Source: Bacteroides rodentium JCM 16496 (lineage in GTDB: Bacteria; Bacteroidota; Bacteroidia; Bacteroidales; Bacteroidaceae). From it: a DNA stretch of 64,000 nucleotides. This document shows, piece by piece, positions 1 through 10,275 of this stretch. The notes under the pieces were generated by a model. The model searched no databases and had not been told where the DNA came from. It saw only the letters and a program-made list of their open reading frames with translations. The translations under genes and the position numbers were made by a program. Position 1 is the first letter of the stretch, and the number at the start of each line of letters is the position of its first letter. The DNA lies in NCBI RefSeq assembly GCF_000614125.1, contig NZ_BAKJ01000018.1, positions 16,100-80,099 on the forward strand, written 5' to 3'.

Positions 1-212
1 TGAAAGGCAAGAAGGCTACTTGCTATCCCGGCTTTGAACAATATCTGGAAGGTGCCGAATGTACGGGTGCTCCGGTAGAAAGAGACGGCAATATCATCAC
101 TGGCAAAGGACCGGGCGCTGCCATGGAGTTTGCATTGGCCGTAGTGGAGCTGTTGCAAGGCAAAGAGAAGGTGCAGGAACTGAAAGAAGCTATGTGCGTA
201 ACAGATTTATGA
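1..212 (+). CDS. DJ-1/PfpI family protein, C-terminal part
   Basis: The reading frame is open from the window edge to TGA at 210-212, giving about 69 C-terminal residues. It contains CYPGFEQYL and ITGKGPGAAMEFALAVVELL, which resemble the end of the DJ-1/PfpI class I glutamine amidotransferase-like fold (ThiJ/YajL/DJ-1 group), where a G-x-G-P-A/G-x-A-M-x-F segment packs near the active site. The nucleophilic cysteine lies upstream of the window and cannot be checked. ispD follows 34 bp downstream on the same strand. Confidence 0.75.
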   Translation, partial: KGKKATCYPGFEQYLEGAECTGAPVERDGNIITGKGPGAAMEFALAVVELLQGKEKVQELKEAMCVTDL

Positions 213-246
213 TTTTAAATCATAAATCATAAATCATAAATCATAA
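212..246. repeat. AT-rich heptad repeat before ispD
   Basis: The gap between the DJ-1-like gene and ispD consists almost entirely of the word AAATCAT repeated head to tail about five times, with its reverse complement ATGATTT at the left end. The ispD start codon lies in the last copy. No Shine-Dalgarno sequence is visible. Confidence 0.7.
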
Positions 247-920
247 ATGCTTCAGTATGCTCTGATTGTTGCCGGTGGTAAGGGTTTGCGCATGGGGACC
301 GAACTCCCCAAACAGTTTCTCCCGATAGGGGGAAACCTGTTTTGATGCGCACTCTGGAGGCGTTTTATGACTACAATGCTGAGATACGGATAATATTGGT
401 GCTTCCCCACAGCCAGCAGGATTACTGGAAGCAGCTGTGCAGGGAGTACCGTTTTTCATTGCCGCATGCCATTGCAGATGGGGGGGAGACGCGGTTCCAC
501 TCCGTAAAGAACGGTTTGGCTTTGGTCAAGACACCAGCTTTGGTCGGTGTGCACGATGGGGTGCGCCCGTTCGTGGCCCGGGAAGTGATTGCACGCTGTT
601 ATGACTTGGCGGCCGAGAAAAAGGCCGTAATTCCGGTAATCGGTGTGGTGGAGACCGTTCGCCGTATGGAAGGGGAAGGCAGTGTGACTGTCGGCAGGGA
701 TGATTATAGATTGGTGCAGACTCCCCAGGTTTTTGATGCGGAACTGCTGAAAGCGGCATACGAGCAGCCTTATACACCCCATTTTACCGATGATGCTTCT
801 GTGGTGGAGGCATTGGGCGTATCTGTCTTTTTGACGCCGGGAAATCGGGAAAACATTAAAATAACCACTCCTTTTGATTTAAAAATAGCCACAGCTCTGA
901 TAGGTTCATGTTCGATTTAG
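247..920 (+). CDS. ispD: IspD, MEP cytidylyltransferase (one apparent base missing)
   Basis: 2-C-methyl-D-erythritol 4-phosphate cytidylyltransferase of the non-mevalonate isoprenoid pathway, cytosolic. From ATG 247 the frame reads [16 protein letters not shown], the nucleotide-binding loop, and [10 protein letters not shown], then stops. The rest ([45 protein letters not shown]) lies in the next frame. A run of five G at about 328-332 where six would restore [10 protein letters not shown] explains the break. Restored length is about 224 residues, normal for the family. It overlaps recG by 13 bp, suggesting coupled expression. The gene is normally essential in bacteria that use this pathway, so a sequencing deletion is more likely than a true null. 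Confidence 0.9.
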
Positions 921-3004
921 CCACGCGTGACATAAAATATTTGTCGGGCGTCGGGCCGCAGCGTGCTTCGGTGCTCAATAAGGAATTGGGCATTTACTCC
1001 TTGCACGATTTGCTATATTACTTTCCATATAAATATGTAGACCGCAGTCGGATTTATTATATTCAGGAGATCGATGGGACGATGCCCTATATTCAGCTGA
1101 AAGGTGAAATACTAAGTTTTGAGACGGCTGGAGAAGGGCGCCAGCGCAGGTTGATTGCCCATTTCTCGGACGGTACGGGGGTGGTGGACCTGGTTTGGTT
1201 TCAGGGCATCAAATATTTGGTAGGGAAGTATAAAGTGCATCAGGAATATATTGTGTTCGGAAAACCGACCTTCTTCAATGGTAGAATCAATATGGCTCAT
1301 CCGGATATAGACTCTGCTTCGGATTTGAAATTGTCGTCCATGGGGTTACAACCTTATTATAATACGACTGAAAAGATGAAACGGAGTTCTCTCAATTCGC
1401 ATGCCATCGAGAAGATGATGAATACGGTGGTGCAGCAGTTGCGTGAGCCGTTGCCCGAGACTCTTTCTCCTGCTATACTTGCCGAGCATCATCTGATGCC
1501 GTTGACGGAAGCTTTGGTCAATATACACTTTCCCGCTAATCCGGATTTATTGCGTAAGGCACAGTATCGGCTGAAGTTTGAGGAGCTCTTTTACGTACAG
1601 TTGAATATCCTGAGGTATGCAAAAGACCGTCAGCGGAAATATCGCGGTTATGTTTTTGAACGGGTGGGGGAAGTGTTCAATACCTTCTACTCCCGTAATC
1701 TTCCTTTTGAACTGACCAATGCACAGAAGCGGGTATTGAAGGAAATCCGTAAGGATGTAGGCTCAGGAAAGCAGATGAACCGCTTGTTGCAGGGGGATGT
1801 GGGAAGTGGAAAGACGCTTGTCGCACTGATGAGTATGTTGATGGCGCTCGATAATGGTTTTCAGGCATGCATGATGGCACCTACCGAGATTTTGGCAAAC
1901 CAGCACTATGAAACCATCCGTGAGCTGCTGTATGGAATGGAGGTACGTGTGGAGCTGTTGACCGGTTCTGTCAAGGGCAAGCGGCGCGAAGCTATCCTTG
2001 CCGGTTTGTTGACGGGAGACATACATATATTAATAGGTACCCATGCCGTTATTGAAGATACGGTGAATTTTGCTTCGCTCGGTTTGGTTGTGATTGACGA
2101 GCAGCATCGTTTCGGTGTGGCCCAACGGGCACGCCTGTGGACAAAGAATGTACAACCTCCCCATGTATTGGTGATGACGGCAACCCCGATTCCCCGTACA
2201 TTGGCAATGACGCTTTATGGCGACCTGGATGTGTCTGTTATCGATGAATTGCCTCCCGGACGTAAACCGATTGTCACTCTTCATCAGTTTGATAGCCGTC
2301 GGATAAGTTTATATCAGTCCATGCACAAACAGATTGCCGAAGGCCGGCAGGTCTATATTGTCTACCCGCTGATTAAGGAAAGCGAAAAGATTGACTTAAA
2401 AAACCTTGAAGAAGGGTATCTGCATGTTTGTGAAGAGTTTCCCGAGTGTAGGGTTTGCAAGGTGCATGGAAAGATGAAACCTACTGAAAAGGATGCTCAA
2501 ATGCAGTTGTTCGTATCCGGCGAGGCACAGATAATGGTGGCTACCACCGTGATTGAGGTAGGTGTAAATGTACCCAACGCTTCGGTGATGGTGATTGAGA
2601 ACGCCGAGCGTTTCGGGCTGTCCCAGCTTCATCAGCTTCGGGGACGTGTAGGACGTGGAGCCGACCAGTCCTATTGTATCCTGGTTACCGGCTACAAGTT
2701 GGCGGAGGATACAAGGAAGCGTTTGGAGATAATGGTGCGGACTAATGACGGCTTTGAAATAGCGGAAGCAGACTTGAAACTGCGTGGTCCTGGAGATTTG
2801 GAAGGGACACAGCAGAGCGGCATTGCTTTCGACCTGAAGATTGCCGATATAGCCCGTGACGGACAATTGCTGCAATATGTCCGTGAAGTAGCGCAAACGG
2901 TGGTGGATGCAGACCCGCATGGCATGTTGCCTGAGAACGAGGTCTTGTGGCGGCAACTGAAAGCGTTGAGAAAAACGAACGTTAATTGGGCTGCCATTAG
3001 CTGA
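908..3004 (+). CDS. recG: ATP-dependent DNA helicase RecG
   Basis: Branched-DNA helicase that rescues stalled forks and processes recombination junctions. It has 698 residues and an intact frame. The N-terminal part contains the helix-hairpin-like [10 protein letters not shown] and an OB-fold wedge (about residues 50-160). The helicase core has Walker A GDVGSGKT, motif II as DEQH ([10 protein letters not shown]), motif [16 protein letters not shown], and motif [11 protein letters not shown]. These features, including DEQH and the [10 protein letters not shown] segment, are typical of RecG. It starts inside the end of ispD and is probably cotranscribed with it. Confidence 0.97.
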   Translation: MFDLATRDIKYLSGVGPQRASVLNKELGIYSLHDLLYYFPYKYVDRSRIYYIQEIDGTMPYIQLKGEILSFETAGEGRQRRLIAHFSDGTGVVDLVWFQGIKYLVGKYKVHQEYIVFGKPTFFNGRINMAHPDIDSASDLKLSSMGLQPYYNTTEKMKRSSLNSHAIEKMMNTVVQQLREPLPETLSPAILAEHHLMPLTEALVNIHFPANPDLLRKAQYRLKFEELFYVQLNILRYAKDRQRKYRGYVFERVGEVFNTFYSRNLPFELTNAQKRVLKEIRKDVGSGKQMNRLLQGDVGSGKTLVALMSMLMALDNGFQACMMAPTEILANQHYETIRELLYGMEVRVELLTGSVKGKRREAILAGLLTGDIHILIGTHAVIEDTVNFASLGLVVIDEQHRFGVAQRARLWTKNVQPPHVLVMTATPIPRTLAMTLYGDLDVSVIDELPPGRKPIVTLHQFDSRRISLYQSMHKQIAEGRQVYIVYPLIKESEKIDLKNLEEGYLHVCEEFPECRVCKVHGKMKPTEKDAQMQLFVSGEAQIMVATTVIEVGVNVPNASVMVIENAERFGLSQLHQLRGRVGRGADQSYCILVTGYKLAEDTRKRLEIMVRTNDGFEIAEADLKLRGPGDLEGTQQSGIAFDLKIADIARDGQLLQYVREVAQTVVDADPHGMLPENEVLWRQLKALRKTNVNWAAIS

Positions 3005-3261
3005 AAAAACGGTTAAACATGCACTTTTGTTGCATTTTATGTTGTAAAACATGTTTGCTTGTAAATCTCCTATCCATAGGGCATTAAGGCATCTTTGCGG
3101 GCTTTACAGTACCCTCCTCTTCGAAAAAATAGTTAATGACTGATGTCGTTTTTCAGAGAGAAATGTTACCTTTGGGAGAATTTTTGAAAATCAATCTGGA
3201 TATTCGCGTAGAACAGGTGGTGTTTGATTTGCCGAGATGCTTGCAACGGATATCAAAATGA

Positions 3262-4142
3262 ATGACGAAACGGATGAATTTTAATTGGATAAAAACTGCT
3301 TTATTGGCTGCGACGGCAATGGTTGGCTTGAATTCTTTCTCGCAGGACTTGATTGCCCGCCAAGCTCCCGTCGACAGAAAACTTAAGAGTGTAGATTCTC
3401 TGGCTTTGCAAAAACAGATACGTGCGGAACAATCATTGTATCCGGGTTTGGATTTGTATCCCAACTGGAACAACGAATTCGTACAAGCCTATGGCAATGC
3501 GATTGTGCCTGAGAGCTATACATTTGATTTGACCGGTTTCTGTATGCCTACTCCCAATACCCGTATCACAGATGTATTCGGTTACCGTCCCCGGAGAAGA
3601 AGGGCTCATTACGGTTTGGATATCAAGGTGTATGTAGGCGATACAATCCGTGCGGCTTTTGATGGAAAAGTACGCGTTGTCAAGAATCAAGGGCGTCGTG
3701 GATACGGTAAATACGTCGTTATTCGTCACGACAATGGTTTGGAAACCGTTTACGGACACTTGTCTAAACAATTGGTTGATACAAACCAGTTGGTAAAAGC
3801 CGGCGAACCGATTGCATTGGGAGGAAATACCGGACGTTCTACCGGTTCACACCTTCACTTTGAAACCCGTTTCTTGGGTATTCCCATCAATCCTGCGCTT
3901 ATGTTTGATTTTGAAAAGCAGGATATCGTAGCTGATTCCTATACTTTCCATAAGACAAAAGGCTCTTCCGGTACGCGCGTAGCATGGCATCGGGTGAAGG
4001 TCTGTTCTATAAGGTAAAGAAGGGAGACACATTGGGACGGATTGCAGCACGTCAGGGAACCTCCATCGACAAGCTTTGCAAACTGAACAGAATTACGCGT
4101 AAAACAATCCTGAGACCGGGACAAGTATTGCGCTGCTCATAA
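3262..4142 (+). CDS. Secreted M23 peptidase with LysM domain (one apparent base missing)
   Basis: Cell-wall hydrolase of the LytM/M23 class, exported by an N-terminal signal peptide (ALLAATAMVGLNSFSQ). The peptidase domain shows the zinc ligands H-x-x-x-D (HYGLDIKV), the YGHLS motif and HLHFE, all needed for catalysis. The first frame ends at 4017, but the adjacent frame continues as GLFYKVKKGDTLGRIA to QVLRCS and TAA at 4140-4142, a complete LysM peptidoglycan-binding domain. One base missing near 3980-3990 joins them into about 293 residues. ATG 3274 is an alternative start. A TACCTTTG box at 3167-3174 could be a -7 element, but no good -33 box was found. Confidence 0.9.
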
Positions 4143-4163
4143 AAACGTAAACAATCTCTATAG

Positions 4164-4205
4164 AAGAGGGTACTTTAATAGATTTTAGAGTGCCCTCTTT
4201 TTCTT
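4164..4205 (+). terminator. Rho-independent terminator after the M23 peptidase gene
   Basis: An inverted repeat pairs AAGAGGGTACT with AGTGCCCTCTT (one G-T pair) and is followed by a T-rich tract with single C interruptions. It lies 22 bp after the LysM stop codon and ends about 46 bp before the next gene. Confidence 0.8.
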
Positions 4206-4251
4206 TTTCTTTAATTATTCCTATCTTTGCAGCGCACTGTGAAAAAAGGAA

Positions 4252-4794
4252 ATGAAAGATACCAAGCAACAATTTGAACATGTCATTGCGGTTTGCCGTG
4301 ACTTGTTCTCTAAGAAACTTCATGATTACGGTCCGGCGTGGCGCATTCTTCGTCCGTCTTCCGTAACAGATCAGATATTCATCAAAGCCAACCGTATCAG
4401 AAGTATTGAAACGAAAGGGGTGACTTTGGTAGACGAAGGCATCCGTTCTGAATTCATAGCTATTGTCAACTATGGAATTGTAGGATTGATACAGTTGGAG
4501 CTTGGTTATGCCGAAGCTGCCGATATGACCAATGAAGAGGCGTTGGTGCTGTATGATAAATATGCCAAAACCTCTTTGGAGTTGATGCTTGCCAAAAATC
4601 ATGATTATGATGAGGCTTGGCGTAGTATGCGTATCAGTTCGTATACGGATTTGATATTGATGAAGATTTATCGGACAAAGCAGATTGAAAGCTTGTCCGG
4701 AGCGACTTTGGTTTCGGAAGGTATTGATGCCAACTATATGGATATGATTAACTATTCTGTATTCGGCTTAATTAAGATTGAATTTGGAGATTGA
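4252..4794 (+). CDS. DUF1599 domain protein
   Basis: 180 residues and an intact frame. The protein is an internal duplication: the first half (ACRDLFSKKLHDYGPAWRILRPSSVTDQIFIKANRIRSIE) is echoed by the second (LMLAKNHDYDEAWRSMRISSYTDLILMKIYRTKQIE). Each half carries K-x-x-D-Y-x-x-A-W-R. This arrangement is typical of the DUF1599 family; function unknown, probably cytosolic. It overlaps the following DoxX-type gene by 17 bp, so the two are likely translated together. Bacteroides commonly keep this gene next to DoxX, tpiA, a SPOR protein and folE, which I recall as conserved gene order. Confidence 0.85.
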   Translation: MKDTKQQFEHVIAVCRDLFSKKLHDYGPAWRILRPSSVTDQIFIKANRIRSIETKGVTLVDEGIRSEFIAIVNYGIVGLIQLELGYAEAADMTNEEALVLYDKYAKTSLELMLAKNHDYDEAWRSMRISSYTDLILMKIYRTKQIESLSGATLVSEGIDANYMDMINYSVFGLIKIEFGD

Positions 4795-6075
4795 CAAGAA
4801 ACATATTGTCGGGAAAGTTTGGGTGAACCTCTGCCGTTTTCTGTTGGGGGCTTTGTTCATATTTTCCGGATTTGTGAAAGCTGTTGATCCGTTGGGTTTC
4901 TTTTATAAAATTCAAGATTACCTGACGGCTTTCGGCATGATTTCCTGGTTTCCTTCTTATGCGCCCTTGCTGGTAGGGATAGCGTTGTCTGCCATAGAGT
5001 TCAGTGTAGGTGTTTTCTTGTTTTTGGGTATACGCCGGAAGGTGGCATCTGCATTGGCATTATTGCTGATGGTTGTAATGACTCCGCTGACACTTTATCT
5101 GGCTTTGGCTAATCCGGTATCCGACTGCGGATGCTTCGGTGATGCGTGGATATTGACCAATTGGCAGACTTTCGGCAAGAACGTAGTCTTGTTGGCGGCG
5201 GCAGTATCTGTATTCAAGTGGCAGGATTTACTGGTGCGTTTCATTACTCCGAAGATGGAGTGGATGATTTCCATGTATACGTTTCTATTTGTGTTTGCGT
5301 TGTCCTTCTATTGCCTGGAGAATTTGCCGATACTTGATTTCCGACCTTACAGAATTGGAGCGAATATCAAGGCGGGCATGGAAATTCCGGAAGGTGCCAA
5401 ACCAAGCGTGTTTGAAAGCCGGTTCATTTTGGAAAAAGGAGGAAAGCGTCAGGAATTTACATTGGATAACTATCCGGACAGTACATGGACGTTTGTAGAA
5501 TCGCGTACGATACTGAAGGAAAAAGGTTATGAACCTCCCATTCATGATTTTTCATGATGAGTCTGGATACATGGGAAGATATAACGGACAGCGTACTGTC
5601 GGATAAAGGATATACGTTTCTGCTGGTTGCCCATCGGATAGAAGGAGCGGACGACAGTAACATCGACCTTATCAATGAAATATACGATTACAGTGTGGAG
5701 CATGGTTATGGCTTTTATGCCTTGACTTCATCTCCGGAAGACGAGATAGAATTGTGGCGTGACAAGACTGGAGCGGAATACCCTTTCTGCCAGACAGATG
5801 ATATTACGCTGAAGACCATTATCCGTTCAAATCCCGGTCTGTTGTTGGTAAAGGACGGAACAATTTTGAATAAGTGGAGTGACAACCGGCTGCCTGATGA
5901 ATATGTGCTGACCGATAGCCTGGACAAGTTGGAATTGGGCAGGCAGAAGCAGGAAAGTGACTTACAGACAATAGGCTATGTGTTGCTGTGGTTCATCATT
6001 CCTCTGATGATGGTGCTTTGTGTCGATATTTTAGTCGTAAGGCGCCGGGAGAAACAACGCCTCAGACAACAATAG
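4778..6075 (+). CDS. DoxX-like membrane protein with C-terminal extension (one apparent base missing)
   Basis: The N-terminal half (259 residues) has a DoxX-type four-helix membrane core: VNLCRFLLGALFIFSGFVKAVDP, an SDCGCFGD cysteine motif after helix 3, and further hydrophobic helices. The second frame from 5554 continues with SLDTWEDITDSVL, YTFLLVAHRIEGADDSN, a thioredoxin-like lumenal segment, and ends in a membrane helix and a basic tail. The frames meet at ATGA (5554-5557), which could be a real coupled start. However, the offset is the same -1 seen at every other break, and the second frame starts in mid-domain, so I favour one protein of about 432 residues. A role in thiol redox or thiosulfate/quinone chemistry is only suggested by family. 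Confidence 0.7.
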
Positions 6076-6140
6076 TATCAAATAGTAAATAGTAAATTGT
6101 CAAATAGTAAATACATTAACCCTTTTAATAATAAAACAAA

Positions 6141-6895
6141 ATGAGAAAAAACATTGTTGCAGGAAACTGGAAAATGAACAAAACCCTCCAAGAGGGTATT
6201 GCTCTTGCAAAAGAACTGAATGAAACATTGGCTAACGAAAAGCCTAACTGTGATGTAATCATCTGTACTCCGTTTATCCACCTGGCATCTGTTACTCCTT
6301 TGGTAGACGCTGCAAGATTGGTGTAGGTGCAGAAAACTGTGCAGACAAGGAATCAGGCGCATATACCGGCGAAGTATCAGCTGCTATGGTTGCTTCTACC
6401 GGTGCAAAATATGTCATTCTGGGTCACTCTGAACGTCGTGCTTACTATGGTGAAACAGTTGCTATTCTGGAAGAAAAAGTAAAATTGGCTTTGGCTAACG
6501 GTCTGACTCCGATTTTCTGTATCGGTGAGGTATTGGAAGAACGTGAAGCAAACAAGCAGAATGAAGTGGTAGCCGCTCAGCTGGCTTCTGTATTCTCTTT
6601 GTCTGCCGAAGATTTCTCTAAGATTATCTTGGCTTACGAGCCGGTTTGGGCTATCGGTACCGGTAAGACTGCTACTGCAGAACAAGCACAGGAAATCCAC
6701 GCTTTCATCCGTTCATTGATTGCTGAAAAGTATGGTAAGGAAATCGCTGACAACTGCTCTATCCTTTATGGTGGCAGCTGCAAGCCTTCTAATGCAAAGG
6801 AACTGTTTGCCAACCCGGATGTTGACGGCGGTCTGATTGGTGGTGCTGCCTTGAAGGTTTCTGACTTCAAGGGTATCATCGATGCCTTTAATTAA
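6141..6895 (+). CDS. tpiA: Triosephosphate isomerase (one apparent base missing)
   Basis: Interconverts dihydroxyacetone phosphate and glyceraldehyde 3-phosphate in glycolysis. N-terminal [14 protein letters not shown] contains the catalytic Lys; ILGHSERR holds the electrophilic His; [14 protein letters not shown] holds the catalytic Glu and the mobile loop; YGGSCKPSN and [10 protein letters not shown] form the phosphate site. The frame breaks after VDAARLV at about 6314 and resumes with [19 protein letters not shown]. Adding one A in the GCAAGATT context restores 251 residues, exactly family length. Glycolytic function makes a genuine null improbable. Confidence 0.95.
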
Positions 6896-6897
6896 AT

Positions 6898-6983
6898 AGT
6901 TGAAAGCTGAAAGTTGAAAATTGAAAATGGATTGCATGACTGTTTTTCATTTTCTGTTTTCCATTTTCAGCTTTCCAATTTCC
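6898..6983. repeat. Long imperfect hairpin of AAAGTTGAAAATTG-type words
   Basis: The gap between tpiA and the SPOR gene holds a left arm of GAAAGCTGAAAGTTG-like words and a right arm that is roughly its reverse complement (CATTTTCAGCTTTCCAA). The result is a long, A/T-rich, imperfect stem. It could act as a transcript end or processing site; this is inference. Confidence 0.5.
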
Positions 6984-7004
6984 GTTATATAAAGATATTG
7001 ACTC

Positions 7005-7463
7005 ATGAAAAAGCTTGGTTTACTTTTAGTTGCATGTTTCGCTTTTGCAACGATTTCTGTAGCGCAGAACAATATTGTGAAAAGCCTGGAACGTAATGTG
7101 CCGGGACAAGGCAAGGTGACTATCCATCAAGATGCGCGCATTGCGGCATTGATAGGTTCGGAGTATGTTCCTGCCGGTTCGGATGAGCGGAAAGTGATTA
7201 AAAGTTCGGGTTACCGCATACAAGCTTATGCAGGGAATAATACCCGTCAGGCCAAGAACGAAGCTTATGCGGTAGCTACCCGCATCAAGGAATATTTTCC
7301 CGAACTTACAGTTTATACCTCTTTCAATCCTCCCCGTTGGCTGTGCCGTGCAGGAGATTTCCGCAGTATCGAAGAAGCGGATGCCATGATGCGTCAGTTG
7401 CGGGCTACCGGTGTATTCAAGGAAGTCTCTATCGTGAAAGAGCAGATAAACATCCCCTTATAA
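7005..7463 (+). CDS. Exported SPOR-domain protein
   Basis: 152 residues with a signal peptide (MKKLGLLLVACFAFATISVAQ). The C-terminal two thirds form a SPOR domain: SSGYRIQAYAGNNTRQAKNEA, then WLCRAGDFRSIEEADAMMRQLRATGVFKEVSIV. SPOR domains bind denuded glycan strands of septal peptidoglycan, so a periplasmic division or envelope role is likely. It ends 9 bp before folE and is probably cotranscribed with it. Confidence 0.88.
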   Translation: MKKLGLLLVACFAFATISVAQNNIVKSLERNVPGQGKVTIHQDARIAALIGSEYVPAGSDERKVIKSSGYRIQAYAGNNTRQAKNEAYAVATRIKEYFPELTVYTSFNPPRWLCRAGDFRSIEEADAMMRQLRATGVFKEVSIVKEQINIPL

Positions 7464-7472
7464 AGAATTATC

Positions 7473-8060
7473 ATGTTAGGAAAAGAAGAAATTGTATCTC
7501 CTTCATTAGATGAACTGAAGGAACATTATTACCGCATCCTTACTCTGCTGGGTGAAGATGCCGGACGTGAAGGTTTGCAGAAGACACCTGAACGGGTGGC
7601 GAAGGCCATGTTGTCGTTGACGAAAGGGTATCATATGGACCCGCACGAGGTGCTCCGTTCGGCCAAATTCCAGGAAGAATACAGCCAGATGGTGATTGTG
7701 AAAGACATCGACTTCTTCTCACTTTGCGAACATCACATGCTTCCCTTCTACGGAAAGGCACATGTGGCATATATTCCTAACGGCTACATTACCGGACTGA
7801 GCAAGATAGCCCGCGTAGTGGATATTTTCTCTCATCGCCTGCAAGTGCAGGAACGTATGACTCTCCAAATAAAAGAGTGTATTCAGGAGACGCTGAATCC
7901 GCTGGGGGTTATGGTTGTTGTGGAAGCCAAACACATGTGCATGCAGATGCGCGGAGTAGAGAAACAGAACTCCATTACCACTACATCCGATTTTACCGGA
8001 GCATTCAACCAAGCGAAGACCCGCGAGGAATTTATGAATTTAATCAGGCATAATTCTTGA
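7473..8060 (+). CDS. folE: GTP cyclohydrolase I
   Basis: Converts GTP to 7,8-dihydroneopterin triphosphate, first step of folate and queuosine-type pterin pathways. 195 residues, intact. Visible motifs: the zinc ligands in [10 protein letters not shown] and the later Cys in [10 protein letters not shown], the catalytic [14 protein letters not shown] segment, and RLQVQERMT. It faces dnaG tail to tail with a 22-bp gap. Confidence 0.97.
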   Translation: MLGKEEIVSPSLDELKEHYYRILTLLGEDAGREGLQKTPERVAKAMLSLTKGYHMDPHEVLRSAKFQEEYSQMVIVKDIDFFSLCEHHMLPFYGKAHVAYIPNGYITGLSKIARVVDIFSHRLQVQERMTLQIKECIQETLNPLGVMVVVEAKHMCMQMRGVEKQNSITTTSDFTGAFNQAKTREEFMNLIRHNS

Positions 8061-8082
8061 TGGAGAACTCCCCGAATTGAAT

Positions 8083-10184
8083 TTAAAAATTTAGGATGAC
8101 TCTGTCTCCCAGCCGCTTTGCCATGATGCTTTTTACTTTGTTCAATTCGCTGTAGCGCTCCATGATGCTGTTACACTGGGTTTCATCATTGGCTATGGCA
8201 GGGTTCTGTAACGCAAATAGGGTATGCTTCAATTCTTCGCAGACGATGGCATATTTGAAGTTTATCATTAACCGTGGAATTAGCTCATAGAGGCGTTCTT
8301 CGTCCGTCACCATTTGTTCTATCTGTGATTTCCTTAACTGATAGCGGTTGCTGATAAGCTCCACGCTCAGCTTGCTGATGACGGGGTCGGGATGCGCCAC
8401 AAAATACCGTTCGGCGGTAAAACCCTCATTGTGGATACGTTCGGCAGCTTCTGTCAGGATTTGCCGGTGAAGCGGATTGTGGAAGGCAAGTTCGTCTTCT
8501 TTTAAATCATTGACTATATATTCAGTTACAGTGATAGGGGTTTCCTGCCCCTCTCCATTGGTGACATTGCACATCACCCGCTCACCATAGAGCACTACCA
8601 TCTTCAGAATAAGTCGTTCGTATTTATAGAACTCCTGGCCCTCCTTGCCTCTTGCGGGATGAAGGATACATATTCTTCCTCGGGTGGAAAAGGTGGAGGT
8701 GTTTCGGAAGGGAGACCGGCAGGCAGTGATTCGGGCGGATAGCCAGCTTGTTGTGCGTCGGGGCTGGTAGCTGTAGCTGCAGTATGACTGCCATTGACAC
8801 CTGCTTCTGCATTGGCTCTTGCGGCATTGGCCGACCGACGCTCACGTTCTGCCCGCTCAGCTTGTTGCTCGGCTTGCTTTTCGCGACGCTTGGCAACCTC
8901 AGAAACCAGCAGTTTGTCTTCTACGTGCAATAATTGGGCGCACTCCTTGATATAGACATCGCGCACAATGGCTTCGGGAATGATGGAAATGCTCTGCACA
9001 AGGTTTCCGATAAGTTCGGCACGCTTGATGGGGTCTTTTCCAGCATCTTCCAGCAACAGATTGGTTTTGAAGCGGATAAAGTCCGTTTCATTCTCTTGTA
9101 TGAAGGCCTGAAATTCCGTCGCATTGTGTTTGCGGGCAAAGGAGTCCGGGTCGTCACCGTCGGGCAGGAGGCAGACTTTGATATTCATGCCCTCTTCCAG
9201 CAACATGTCGATGCCTCGGATAGAAGCCTTTATACCGGCAGCATCACCGTCGTAGAGCACTGTCATATTGTTGGTGAAACGATGAATCATCCGGATTTGT
9301 CCGGGTGTCAATGCCGTGCCCGAAGAGGCAACCACGTTCTCTATGCCCGATTGGTGCATGGAAATGACATCCGTATAACCTTCGACCAGAAAGCAACGGT
9401 CTTGTTTCACAATGGCTTGTTTGGCAAAATATATGCCGTACAGTTCATTGCTTTTATGGTAAATCTCCGATTCAGGCGAGTTGACGTACTTCACCTTGAC
9501 GCCTTTGGTGGCGCCGGCAAGCACGCGTCCCCCGAAAGCCACCACCTTGCCGGAGAGAGTGTGTACCGGAAAGATGACCCGCCCCCAGAAGCGGTCGCGC
9601 AGTCGGTGGTCGTCCGTCTCGTAGCAGAGGCCGGTCTTGACAAGATAATCCTTTTTATAGCCTTTCTTCAAAGCTTCCTGGGCAAGGGCATCGTGGCTCT
9701 CGGTACAATAGCCCAACTGGAACTTCTCGATGATGTCATCCCGAAAGCCGCGGCTGCGGAAATAGGCCATGCCGATACTCCGTCCGTCTACGTGGTTCTT
9801 TAGGATATTCTGGAAGTAGTCGCGGGCAAAGTTGTTCACGATGAAGAGGCTTTCCCGTTCACTCTGTGCTATCTTCTCTTCACTGGATAGTTCGCGCTCC
9901 TTGATTTCAATACCGTATTTTTTGGCGAGATACTTCAGTGCCTCAGGATAAGACATCTGCTCGTGCTCCATGATGAAATGCACTGCATTTCCTCCTTTTC
10001 CGCAGGCAAAGCACTTACAGAGCCCTTTGGCGGGGGATACATAGAAAGAAGGGGTTTTGTCATCGTGGAAAGGACACAGACCCACATAGTTCACACCGCG
10101 TTTGCGCAGGGTAACGAAATCGGATACGACATCGTATATTTGTGCGGCATCAAGTATGCGGTCTATGGTGGGTTGGTCTATCAT
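8083..10184 (-). CDS. dnaG: DNA primase DnaG (one apparent base missing)
   Basis: Synthesises RNA primers at the replication fork. The zinc ribbon is complete (CPFHDDKTPSFYVSP, CKCFACGKGG), followed by the catalytic core and Toprim motif (CFLVEGYTDVISMHQ, LYDGDAAG). A low-complexity linker rich in A, R, E and P precedes the C-terminal helicase-binding part. The frame stops after FIPQEARRA and the end (VVLYGERVMCNVTNGEG to GDRVILNF) is in the next frame; one missing base near 8645-8652 joins them into about 700 residues. I chose ATG 10184 (MIDQPTIDRI) over the upstream in-frame ATG 10214 because a full-consensus promoter at 10212-10243 would start transcription downstream of 10214. Confidence 0.95.
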
Positions 10185-10211
10185 TGTCTCTTTTCTAATT
10201 TCTAACTTGTG

Positions 10212-10243
10212 CAAAAGTACATGATATTTCTTGGATAATCAAA
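10212..10243 (-). promoter_or_regulatory. dnaG promoter, full Bacteroides consensus
   Basis: On the minus strand TTTG (10243-10240) is separated by exactly 20 bases from TACTTTTG (10219-10212), matching TTTG-N19-21-TAnnTTTG. The inferred transcript start is near 10204, leaving a leader of about 20 nt before ATG 10184. Confidence 0.85.
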
Positions 10244-10275
10244 AAATATCATATAGGAAAGAGCTGACTGGAGTC

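Noticed and set aside
5554..6075. Separate gene starting at the ATGA overlap
   Set aside because: Possible, but the offset equals the -1 seen at all other breaks and the frame starts in mid-domain; annotated as part of the DoxX-type gene with this alternative stated.
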